64,000 nt of DNA, from positions 1 to 64,000 of the forward strand of contig JAAKBF010000400.1 in NCBI GenBank assembly GCA_012656075.1. The letters are read 5' to 3'. This DNA is from Phytophthora hibernalis. Lineage: Eukaryota > Oomycota > Peronosporomycetes > Peronosporales > Peronosporaceae. The notes below the pieces were generated by a model. That model was not told where the DNA came from, searched no databases, and worked only from the letters and a program-made list of their open reading frames with translations. Positions 11,616-20,785 of this stretch are shown one piece after another. Numbering within the stretch: position 1 is the first letter of the stretch; every line of letters begins with the position of its first letter. A program made the position numbers and the translations under genes.

Positions 11616-12415
11616 ATGATACAATGGCAAAATGAAACACCAAAACTAGAAGCAATTGGCGATCTCGCGTCGTGGACCCGTTTATCAAGGTTTTCGAGCG
11701 TGACGCTGCCTGTGCCGCTTAACAACTGTGTCAATGTGGACACCAAAGCTTGTGCCAAGCGCCTCGAAGCAATTAGTTTGAAGACCAACCTTACAACCCG
11801 CTTCGGAAACATTCCCGTTCATGACTTGGCTTCATATCGGCGATCGGAGTGGCTCGATGATGCATGCTTTATACTCATACTCAGCTACTTGATGGAGCAG
11901 AACGACGATAAGTTAGCCCAAAGGACTGTAGGGGCCGTGAACCCACTATACGCACGAATGGGTGACGACGACACCAAGCGAGGTCTGATCCAATCTACGT
12001 CGCCATTTCAGAGGGGAAATCAAGTGGTTTTTCTTCTTGTCTACTTGGAAGCACATTGTTCGGGTATTGTTTTCGACTTCATTAACAACAAGCTGGTGTT
12101 CTTCGATCCTATGCAAACCAACAAGAACTACCGGGCTATGACAAAAATTGTGAATGAGTTCTTTGGAGAATACGTGTCGGAGCTTGATCAGATTCGTCAG
12201 AAGGCGCCGCGACAAGAAGACATGAATAGTTGTGTACCTCTCACACTACGGTTTTTCGAGTGCATGGTCCGCGGAATGTCGTCCCGAATGCGCAGCCAGA
12301 AATCATCCCGTACATCCGCTTTCGCTACATGTTTCTATCAAGCAAAGGTGCTTTCTGTCAGAACCCGGATGGTGGTGTTTCAACGTCCGAAGAGGAGTCG
12401 GAAGATGAGTCGTAA
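11616..12415 (+). pseudogene. MULE-1 Ulp1-like (C48) cysteine peptidase domain
   Basis: The reading frame from 11616 shows the catalytic framework of Ulp1/SENP peptidases: His in LEAHCSGIVFD, Asp in VFFDPMQ, the oxyanion Gln in RQEDMNSC and Cys in the same motif (about 12040-12240). Upstream WLDDACFILILSYL matches the substrate-cleft helix region of such domains. A frame change near 12265 is needed to reach the expected end (IIPYIRFRYMFL, then an acidic tail ending at 12415). Ulp1-type enzymes remove SUMO-like modifiers from proteins. In MULEs the role of the domain is unknown. The cleft after the Cys (VPL rather than GL/GV) is slightly unusual. Confidence 0.75.
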
Positions 12416-12498
12416 TCACGCACTACATATCAATACATTTCAATTACTTGCTTGGACGAGATGTCTACTCTATTAGTTGTACGTGCCACTTCTTACTC

Positions 12499-13328
12499 TT
12501 ACTTGGCGCAATTTAAACCGACAGCCTGCACGTTGGTGGACAGCGACGCGAATGAAGCAGCGTGCTGTCGACATGGACAGATTGGCGGTTGTGAGCGACC
12601 GGACGGGTGCTCCCTAATGTGAAGCCTGAGAAAGACACCACAACGCAAATAAACTCCATCGGCGTCACGGCGCATCTGAGCCTCCTCCAACTTCTTCCAG
12701 GTGGCAGCCGGAGGAAATCCACGGAGGCACACCACAAGTAGGTTCACGATGCCTGCTAGACCAGCTCTTGTGGCCAGCGATGGGCGTCACTATCTGCGTT
12801 CAGCCTGCTGGAACGTCCTAGGAACTGACACCCCTGTCCTAAACGCATTCACATTGGCATTTGGTGCACGTCGAGAAGAGAATTCAGAAGAGAGCACACC
12901 ACGCGCGCACACGAAGTCCGCAAGGCAGGCAGTTTTCACCAAGTCTTTTGTTACATTCGTATCACAGTCGCGCAATCTCACCAAAATCTCTACAAATGCC
13001 AGAGAAAACCGATCGTACCTAGTGTGATAAAATACGCGTATTTTATTTCGTTGGTGACGTCCGGTCCATCAACGAAACGACCCGCTTTGACAAAGACCTG
13101 GTGACCTCGTTGATTCGCTTCAACATGGCCGTATCGTCGTACACATATGTTGTCCATCGCGAATGACGCCGTTAAGCTGCTTCGTGCTCCGTGAGTTTTG
13201 TGCAGCGGCACAACAGCATCAAAGTCTAGCACTATGCACTGGGTTAGCTCCTGCTCACAATTGATTTTGCCGATGGAACGCACACGCAAGCGAACGGTAA
13301 CCAGGAAACTTTGGGCCGCGGGCGACAA
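12499..13328 (-). CDS. coding-like minus-strand stretch, unknown
   Basis: Three successive minus-strand frames (13328-12990, 12984-12790, 12747-12499) look protein-like: FAMDNICVRRYGHVEANQRG, VKTACLADFVCARGV and FPPAATWKKLEEAQMRRDAD. They are separated by stops or frame changes. It could be a broken host gene or transposon remnant. I recognise no domain, and the overlap with the plus-strand ORF at 13198 makes its upstream limit uncertain. Confidence 0.25.
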
Positions 13329-13941
13329 AGATCGCGCGGCTCGAGAAGCTCACGAAGAATCTAAAGGGGACGCGGACGTTGCGACTGGAGCACGAGAACG
13401 CGATGGTTTCCTAGAGTTCTCCAAAAGCGACAGGGAGCCAGAGTCGCGTCGCATCACTCGCTGTTCTCGTTGCATTCCAGTCCTCATTACTGAATTTACA
13501 ATGGAGCGCAGGGGTCGGAAGCGAAAGATACAAGAGATTGCAGAGTCGACGGTTCTGGTGAACCAGACCATTTCAGAACTCGCCTCTGAATTGGCGCAGA
13601 GTGACGCAATACTGCGCAGCGATATCAACAGTCTGCAGGATGAAGTGGCAGGTCTCCAGAAACAATTAGAAGACAAGACTGCAGAGTGTACGCGCTTCGA
13701 GGAAGAGGCAGCGTTCCTTCACCCCCAAGCCGTCATTGACCGTATTCGGAATAAGCTTTGGCACCACGGTGACCTTAGCATTCTGAACAAGGTCATCGAC
13801 CCCCGACCCCGTGTGCTGCGCAACACTGAAGCACAGGGCGAGCGCAGCCTCTTCCTCTGTGAGGGCTCGTCCAAAAAGATAGGGTACAAAGTGATACCAT
13901 CCGGTTCACAAACGTCTGAGCTCTCGCCGAAGAGAGAATGA
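13198..13941 (+). CDS. hypothetical coiled-coil protein
   Basis: A 247-codon open frame. The likelier start is the ATG at 13501 (MERRGRKRKIQEI), because the upstream part is low-complexity and basic. From 13501 there is a basic patch followed by about 60 residues with coiled-coil spacing (LVNQTISELASELAQSDA, LRSDINSLQDEVAGLQKQ), which resembles a basic region plus zipper. The C-terminal part (about 13720-13890) has no recognised domain; its last section is duplicated in inverted orientation at 14148-14230. Function unknown. Confidence 0.4.
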   Translation: MCSGTTASKSSTMHWVSSCSQLILPMERTRKRTVTRKLWAAGDKDRAAREAHEESKGDADVATGARERDGFLEFSKSDREPESRRITRCSRCIPVLITEFTMERRGRKRKIQEIAESTVLVNQTISELASELAQSDAILRSDINSLQDEVAGLQKQLEDKTAECTRFEEEAAFLHPQAVIDRIRNKLWHHGDLSILNKVIDPRPRVLRNTEAQGERSLFLCEGSSKKIGYKVIPSGSQTSELSPKRE

Positions 13942-14230
13942 CGAGGCTACACCCAAGTCAATGTCATCCCGACTGAGCCCTGCTGTCAGTCCAAGAAACA
14001 CCGACATGGCCGCTGCCGAGGAGAAAGAAGAGAAGGTGGTCATCACTCCATCGGAGTCCAAGATCGTCGTCGTTAGCAAAATATCGCCATCGACGGACAT
14101 TTTGATGGACCGGGCGCTCACGGACTGCGCAGAGTGAGAGGTGTAGTAGGAAAGCTTATACCCCATTTTTTCGACGAGCCTTCGCAGAGAAGAGGTTGCG
14201 CTCGCCCCGTGCTTCAGTGTTGCGCAGCAC
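13813..14230. repeat. inverted repeat, arms of about 82 bp
   Basis: The arm at 13813-13894 (GTGCTGCGCAACACTGAAGC onward) reappears reverse-complemented at 14148-14230 with perhaps 80-85% identity by eye. The left arm is inside the coiled-coil ORF. The right arm lies in the minus-strand open frame 14325-13906. The spacer is about 250 bp. This is either a local inverted duplication of a gene end or the arms of a foldback element. Confidence 0.8.
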
Positions 14231-14325
14231 ATAACTTTGTTGAATTGGCCTTTGACGTCCTTGGTCCTTGTTCCTTTCGTTTCTCTAGAATCGATTGTTG
14301 TGTCCGCACGTGTCAAAGCCACCAA
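13906..14325 (-). CDS. hypothetical protein
   Basis: A 139-codon minus-strand open frame with a hydrophobic stretch (SSAAAMSVFLGLTAGLS) and no recognised motif. Its central part comes from the inverted repeat shared with the coiled-coil ORF on the other strand, so it may be open by chance. Confidence 0.2.
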   Translation of the reverse strand: MVALTRADTTIDSRETKGTRTKDVKGQFNKVMCCATLKHGASATSSLRRLVEKMGYKLSYYTSHSAQSVSARSIKMSVDGDILLTTTILDSDGVMTTFSSFSSAAAMSVFLGLTAGLSRDDIDLGVASSFSLRRELRRL

Positions 14326-14388
14326 GAGACGACGCTGACGCTTCCAGAAAAACTGACCACGCTATTTATTGACTTTGCCGTCAACGTC

Positions 14389-14404
14389 GTTCATTTCCCA
14401 TTTT
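14389..14404 (+). promoter_or_regulatory. oomycete Inr/FPR-type core promoter
   Basis: TTCATTTCCCATTTT closely matches the oomycete initiator plus flanking promoter region (TCAYTTYY followed by a CAWTTT-like element). It ends about 35 bp before the ATG of the kinase gene at 14439, a normal distance for these short 5' leaders. Confidence 0.6.
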
Positions 14405-14438
14405 GCTGCAGACTGGTTGGTTGTAAGTTTTCGGAACG

Positions 14439-17068
14439 ATGGGTAACTCGCCGTTGTCCCGAGAGTTTTCGGGTCGTCGAGTGACTTCAGAGGAGCGAGA
14501 GGCCATGAAGAGGTTCGGAGATGAAGAAATGCGACTGCTACGCGAGACTTTCAAGGGGCTGGCCAACGGCAAAGACGGCGTCAGCGTGGACAAGGACACC
14601 TTTCTCAAGTGTTTTCCCATGCGCGGATTGCTGGGCGAACGGTTGTTCGAGGTGATCGACAAAGACGGCTCCGGGTCGATCCACTACAACGAGTTCGTCT
14701 ATGGTCTGGCCATTCTGTTCCGAGGTTCACGAAACGAGAAACTCAAGTTTGTTTTCGACCTCTACGACCTGAGCGAGTACGTTGAAGCGTTCGTTGAGTA
14801 GTGTCGAGTTTTTACTAACTGTTCTCTGTGGTTGTGGACATTCAGGGCCGGATCAATTTCACGACACGAGCTCTTGACGATGTTGCATCAGTTCCCCGAG
14901 TCAGCGTTAGACCTTATCAAGCCGATGATGCAACACGAAGAAACCAACAACTCGCCAGAAACGTCGACTCCAGGCAAAGTTGTGCGTGCTACGAGTTGCC
15001 CGTGGGCAAATTTCACGACTGACCCATGTTTCTGTTGTTGCATCCGAGTAGATGAAAGAAATTGAGGCGCTAGTGGATTTGGCATTTCCAACTCCGTGCG
15101 CTCCTAGTACACGCCTCAGCTTTGAGCAGTTCTGCCTCTGGTGCGAGAATACGCCTGGAGTTACAAACGTAAGCCATCGAGTGTGTTCATAGTTGAAATG
15201 TGCCGTACCAATATGCTTGTCATTTCTACAGTTTCTGATGAGCGTCATGCCTATGGAAGACCAAGCAGCGGTAAATGGCAGCCTTAGTCCGCGTGGTAGC
15301 AACGCGGCTCTTGTTGCTCCCGCTGACGGGTACGTTGAAAATGCCCTCTGTCGGCTCAAAGTATGAAAACTGATGAAACAATTCTTGCGCCTATGCAGGT
15401 CAACTCTATCACCCGAGCAACCAGTCCGTGCCCTGTGGAACACGAAAAGCTGCGCAAGAAGCGCAATTCATTCGCGAGCCTACACGTCAAGTACGTTTAT
15501 CGTCTTTCGAGGTGCGACTTCAACCTTATGACCGTTCTTCCAGCCGACCTTGTTCTAGGGTGAATGCAATCCCCTCGACAGACAGCTCCCCGCAAAGAGC
15601 TAGAAAAGACTCGTAGTTTCCTACAGGAAGCCAAGAACGCGTGCGGAGTCGAAAGCGTCACATCTAAGATCCAAGCTGCGCTAACTGAGGTGGATCGATT
15701 GTTGACACTGTCTGCAGGAACAGGCACCTCAGTGTCCAGGTGTGGTTCTTTCACTAGTTCAGGTGGAAGCCCCACACCTTCTCAAGCTCTGGACGAGATA
15801 CAAGGATCGATTCTGGTAGAGGATGAATGTAGTGTCTCTGGAGACCTGTGGAAGCGTGGTTTGCGTCTCCGACAGATGATCAAGCGCCACTACGTACTGC
15901 AAGGCAACTTTCTCTACTATTATGCGTACGATAAACTGTATTTTTGCGTAGTTGTGACTGCGTGATACTGATGATTTTGTTTGATGCAGATCCCCGGATG
16001 ACACGGCACCTCGTGGAGTGACATTCATGAGTGACTGCTACGTGGAGGTGCAGACTGCACAGAACCTGATTGTCGAGAAGGGTTTGCACTACTTCGGTAT
16101 TGACATCGTGCCTGAACCTGGTAGTTCTCGTGAAAACCGAACAGTATTTACACGCTCGCTGGAATCTCAGAAGCATTGGGCTGCGGCACTGCGTCGAGCT
16201 ACCGACAAAATCTCAATTGAAGAAGTGTACGAGGTTGGGGCGCAGCTCGGGCGTGGACGTTTTCCAAGGTATGTGAAGCCACACACAAACTGAGCGGGGT
16301 CAAGTCGGCGGTGAAGATAATCGACAAGAGCAAGTTGCAGCCCACAGAGAAGGAGCTTTTGCGCACAGAGATTGCCATCTTGAAACTCGTTCGCCACCCG
16401 AACATTATTCAGCTGCACGACGTGTACGAAGACCGCCAGTACATTTTCATCGTCACGGAGCTGGTTTCGGGCGGAGAGTTATTCAACCGGATTGTCGGAC
16501 GTGCAAGGTACACTGAGGCCGAGGCTCGTCTTGTCATGCGTCCGCTGCTTGAAAGTGTCAACTACTTGCATCGACTGGGTATCGTTCACCGAGACCTCAA
16601 GCCCGAAAACATTCTATGCGGCGAAGCACTCACAGACCTCAAGATTGCTGATTTCGGGCTGTCGAAGCTTGCGCACCCTGAAGAACTCATGAAAATGCCT
16701 TGCGGAACTCTCAACTATGTGGCACCAGAGGTGCTAGCCCTTGTTGGTTATGGTCGTGAGGCCGATATCTGGTCTCTCGGAGTCATAATGTATCTGCTGC
16801 TACGCGGTGAGCTTCCTTTCTACGGCAAGGCCAAGAGTGAGGTGATTCAGAAGACTCTGCACGCAGAAGTCAATCTTGAGACGGATTCAGTTTGGCGCAG
16901 CGTATCTCCAGCAGGCAAGGCATTGCTACGTGGATTGCTCACGAAAGACCGGCACGTCGGCTTACAGCGCAGGATGCTTTAGTGCACGAGTGGTTCTTTG
17001 TCAAGTCGTCAATCAACAGCACTATGGGCAATGGGCTGATGGCAGCTCTACAGAAAGACAGACATTAG
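14439..17068 (+). CDS. EF-hand / PH / CaMK-type protein kinase
   Basis: Multi-exon Ser/Thr kinase. Introns I can place: 14777-14845, 14982-15051, 15169-15231, about 15330-15398 and 15926-15989; exon limits between 15400 and 15563 are unclear. N-terminus MGNSPLS could be myristoylated. A canonical EF-hand loop DKDGSGSIHYNE (about 14660-14695) is followed by a degenerate one split by intron 1 (DLSEAGSISRHE). A PH domain starts at GDLWKRGLRLRQMIKRHYVL (about 15840) and runs to about 16200. Kinase motifs: VAIK-equivalent SAVKIID, catalytic loop HRDLKPENIL (about 16595), DFGLSKL, GTLNYVAPEVL, SLGVIMYLLLRGELPF. Two single-base shifts interrupt the frame: in the Gly-rich loop (T4 at 16260-16263) and near 16950 (KDR where KDP is expected). 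Both are one base short, so they are probably sequence errors. It likely phosphorylates targets at membranes in response to calcium and phosphoinositides (inference). Confidence 0.85.
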
Positions 17069-17282
17069 CTTAAGAAGCAAGCTTAGCTGCATGAAAAGCG
17101 ATTGATTCTTTGTTGACAGTCGTGTGTGCTAAGCACTCAATGATCAGCCACGCCTCCTATGAACCGCCTTCTTTGTGTTTTGAAGACGAGTGAGGTGCAT
17201 TTCTAGTGCTTTTGCTTCTGCTGATACCGTGATGTTGGTCTGTAAAACAGCAATAGATACAGCTCGAAGTGCAGTCTGTTCA

Positions 17283-18633
17283 CTAATGGTTGAGCTGGAG
17301 GTTTCCATTTGAAAGCGACAAGGATCTTGTACGCGCTGCAACCTTATGAGGCACCAACCGACGGTGGAGAGGTGACGATACCACCGGCAACTTTGTTATA
17401 GGATTGATAGCTTCAATGCTCGAAGAGATTGCAAGTATCCGCAATGATGCAGACCGAGATCGCTGAATTTCAGGCTTCTTGGGCGAGTGAACCAGCATAG
17501 GCAAGGTTGGGAAGTCATCGACGATGACTGCGGGGACTTGTACGGCTTTATTGTCTAGCGATTGCAATGTTGGTTTTCTAAGCTGCCACCTCTCATGCAG
17601 CAGTAGCACGCTTGAAAGCGAACATACTGGAGTACGATGGCGTCCGCAATATTTGCAGTATGTCCCGCCTGGCTCGATAACACCGCAGTTTGCGCATCTA
17701 AATCGTTCGCGAAGCTTGCAAAGTACTTCACTAAACCAGATGCGAGTTAAATGGCCCCGCGCACGCCGTTGAATCACGGTCGCTGCTGCATCTCGTTGAC
17801 GGTTGATAGTGTCTTGACGTTTATCTTGTATCCTAGCCGACTGTACTCTAGCATGGTGCCCGCGAAAGACGCGTTGTAGTAAGAGACAACTTTCAACACG
17901 CCGCACGTGCTTATCCGCAACGTGACTTCGGTACTCGCATTGTATTTTTCTGGCAGCATCCTCCGTCATTTTCAAGCTGTGAATCTGCCCACACCAACGC
18001 AAATGAGCAATTCTCAGCGCAACAAATCCAAAGTGTTGTAAAGCGTCACTAAGCCATCATACATGCGTCTTCGCTGTCGGACTTGGTCCTTTGCCGTACA
18101 ACGAAGTTTGTATGCTCGGTAGAACCCAAAAAGGTTCGTGCACACTTGCAACGTTGAGCTTCAATTTGTTTGTCTTTCTCACGAGCGATGGATCTCGCCT
18201 CGCAGCGTTTTCGGAGAGTCCACCGTCGCACCCAACCCAGAAGCTTTTCGTGCGCACTAGAGATTGTTTGCTCCCTCTTCTGGCGACGAGTCTGGATACA
18301 AAATGCAAGCCACTCTTGTACAAGTTTTCGACCTTGGTCCTCTGCTTGTTGCTTCTGTTGTCGACGAAGAGTTGCAAATTGCTGTACTGCTTCCATTTGA
18401 CGTTTTCGGTTGATGCAGCATTGTAGCAGGTCTTCCAGCCGCGTCTCGAATTTCCCTAGCTCATTCAGATAGCTCCATATTTCTTGTCGTTTGAGATAGC
18501 GGAAGTAACTCTCTCTAATCACACACGCAGCGACCTGGCGTAGTTCTCCACGAAATCGTTGGACTTCTTTGATGCGTAAAGTTTCCTGGCGCCTCAGCAA
18601 CGACACCTGAACTTGACGCTCTAGTAATACCAC
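17283..18633 (-). CDS. IQ-motif protein with zinc ribbon
   Basis: Two minus-strand frames, 18633-18049 (194 codons) and 18050-17283, read on as one protein if one base is removed near 18050. The N-terminal half is basic and coiled-coil-like (LRRQETLRIKEVQRFRGEL, LRRQQKQQAEDQGRKL). The second half holds IQ calmodulin-binding motifs: AARKIQCEYRSHV, CLLLQRVFRGHHARVQ and ATVIQRRARGHLTRIW. It then has a zinc ribbon CANCGVIEPGGTYCKYCG (C-x2-C-x8-C-x2-C) and a Ser-rich tail. The gene is convergent with the kinase gene, with about 215 bp between stops. A cytoskeletal or centrosomal role is usual for IQ-array proteins, but nothing here proves it. Confidence 0.7.
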
Positions 18634-18754
18634 TGCCAGCTCTCTTTTCTTTCAGCCCGCGCATTACGGGGGTAGATTGCTGTATGATCTTGCCACCTTC
18701 TTCATCGTTGTTGTTGCCACAAAGTCATTTTGAGGCAACAAATTTGCAGTCGGG

Positions 18755-19036
18755 TTACGCTTTGTGGGCGAAGTCTTCGGGTTGGATGGTTCTATACGAC
18801 CCGGTAAGATGGATGAACTCTTCCGCGAAGCACGGGGTACAACCGTCGAGCCGAACGCACTTGCTGGGGACCAGTCTGCGTACTTGACATTCGTCTCGAA
18901 TGATCATGCCCTCTATTCCTGAAATGGCTTCACAAATAGCTCGCAACCCGTGATTGGCGGACATCTTCAACTTGGCATGAAGGAGATGAAGATCCAACGA
19001 TACAGAACATCGCGTGCTACGTCTATAGCCTACCAT
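18755..19036 (-). CDS. hypothetical protein
   Basis: A 93-codon frame, with reasonable composition (ICEAISGIEGMIIRDECQVR). It lies directly upstream of the IQ gene on the same strand, in a different frame and with stops between, so it could be a 5' exon or an unrelated remnant. No domain recognised. Confidence 0.2.
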   Translation of the reverse strand: MVGYRRSTRCSVSLDLHLLHAKLKMSANHGLRAICEAISGIEGMIIRDECQVRRLVPSKCVRLDGCTPCFAEEFIHLTGSYRTIQPEDFAHKA

Positions 19037-19339
19037 AGTTTATTGACTGTCATATGCCTTGCTTTGCTTTGGATATTTCCGGACCGTTTCTTGGTGGATC
19101 GGGTATTGTGAACATCAGTGATGAAAAATTAGTGTGCTCTCCACTGTCAGTGAATTTCCGTTGATCCTCTTTGACAAAGACGACATGCTTTTGGGCCTCA
19201 CTCGGTTACGTGCTTCTCTAAAATTTGCATTGAAAGAGCTCCGAGATCTCACAGTCAGCGACTCGAAAGAACTGCAACGTCCTATTTGCCAGCTTCAATT
19301 CCCGGACAAGTGTTCCTATGAGACACGTTCGAGGCTGTA

Positions 19340-19980
19340 ACCGATGATGGTCTCGAAGTCATTGTCAAACTTACTCGTATGTACGGCATGGAGGTGCACG
19401 AATACTGTGCGGCCGCAGGTCTCGCTCCAAAACTACTCTGGTCTACGGATGGATATTTATTTTATCGTCATGGAAAAGATTGATGGCTTACTTCTCGCGT
19501 ACGCTTTGGAGAGCAAAAACGTGACTAAGCTTAACCTTCAGCGTCCATATCAAGTTTGCCTCTCGTAAATCACCGTGGACAAAATTATTTGAACGAAGCG
19601 TATCTTGCATATGGATATGGTTAATTAATAGTTTTGGCGTCAACGCAAATGGATATGCAAGATACGCTTCGTTCAAATAATTTCGTCCACGGTGATTTAC
19701 GAGAGGCAAACTTGATATGGACGGATCAAAATGAGCTGAAGATGATTGACTTTGATTGGGGCGGGAAAGAGGGGAGGCTTGCTACCCACCGTTTATCAAA
19801 ATGAAAGTTCAATGGCCTGACGGTGTCACCCTGATAGATTTCCCCGCTATTATTGGTTCAAAAATCTGTTGTCTAAGGCGTCAGACGCGTAAACTTTCAA
19901 CATTGCGTGAGCAGACCACTTCCACCGTTATGCCCACGGACAAGCGATCGGAGGCACAAAGTAAAACAAATTAAAACCTT
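19340..19980 (+). pseudogene. Crinkler-type kinase C-terminal domain, broken
   Basis: Fragments of the atypical kinase domain found at the C-terminus of some oomycete Crinkler (CRN) effectors. An N-lobe part EVHEYCAAAGLAPKLLW, then FIVMEKIDG, occurs at 19385-19490; the catalytic-loop equivalent FVHGDLREANLIW occurs at about 19675-19717, and the metal-binding motif MIDFDWGGKEG at 19742-19775, followed by YPPFIK and WPDGV. The frame changes several times, and a 71-bp inverted copy of the HGDLR segment interrupts the domain. No LFLAK/DWL-type N-terminal module or signal peptide is seen, so only a degraded domain remains. Confidence 0.6.
19542..19723. repeat. 71-bp near-perfect inverted duplication
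   Basis: Arms 19542-19612 and 19653-19723 are reverse complements with one mismatch that I can see (A/G), around a 40-bp spacer. The right arm is the coding copy of the HGDLR segment. The left arm is its inverse and has displaced the preceding kinase sequence. It would form a long hairpin. Confidence 0.9.
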
Positions 19981-20552
19981 TACCTGGACAATTAAACAAT
20001 GAGGGCATTCATTTGTTGATATGCTCTTGATAAATTTCGCAGGGCGAAATTGTACAAGGCCTATTACGTGTAGTAAAATGAAATTGCACCACAGCTTCGT
20101 TTGGATATTTGAGCCAGAAATCTCTGGATGCCAATTAACTTGTTGGTCACCTTGCAGAGTGACGAGGATGGAAATCTTGTTGAATACTTGAAGTACTTGA
20201 GTCCGTGCAGCAATATTCAGCGACGAGCTCATGCAAACAACAACTTGCACCCCTTTCCTCGCGTGCATTCCAAGTTCAACAGAAGTTTGACTTGACAACG
20301 ATACGAGCCATTCGATATAGAATTCGATAGAGAATTACCGATTTCAAGTATCCCAATCATTGAGTCAGGAGAGTCCTTAAACAGATACTCCACCAGCAAC
20401 TTTCGCGATTTTGCAGCTAACTCAGCTTCATTCCGGAATGGGGCAGACACTGCACTGCAAAACTTCATAGCAAACGATATTTCTGAAGAATTCAACTCGA
20501 TCGACTTGGAATTCGCATCGAAATGAGCGAATACCTTGCTAAGCAGCATCAC
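19981..20552 (-). CDS. coding-like minus-strand sequence, unknown
   Basis: Frames 20552-20229 (SIELNSSEISFAMKFCSAV, FRNEAELAAKSRKLLVEYLF) and 20298-19897 (GVQVVVCMSSSLNIAARTQV) overlap and read like one protein with a frame change at about 20235. Composition is protein-like. It might be the nuclease-like or N-terminal part of a Crinkler-type gene facing away from the kinase fragment. I cannot confirm this. Confidence 0.3.
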
Positions 20553-20785
20553 GGGAAGTCAATTAGGTGTCGACCTTCCAACATTCAAAATCATGTTTGG
20601 CGTTGTTGGCAGTACGAGTTTTGCTTGCAGTGTGCAACCGTGCATCGATCTTTTGGTGCATTGACACGAGCTAGACCAGCTTCGCGTCTTGCTACTCGAA
20701 TTGGTTTGCTGCTCACCTGCGAGGTAAATTGCTTTTAGTTGACCAACAGGGTCCGTAACGGCTTGCGACTGGTTCATCTAGCAGA

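Larger units (their letters stand above)
7982..12415 (+). mobile_element. MULE-1, degenerate Mutator-like element with Ulp1 domain
   Basis: Plus-strand remains run in the order expected for oomycete Mutator-like elements: an acidic start, a FAR1-type zinc-binding N-terminal region, MULE transposase core, SWIM zinc finger, basic linker, then a C48/Ulp1-like peptidase. Pieces lie in different frames, separated by probable introns and small indels. I could not define terminal inverted repeats; TAAAATACGC words near 7715 and 13030 are only suggestive. Confidence 0.75.
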
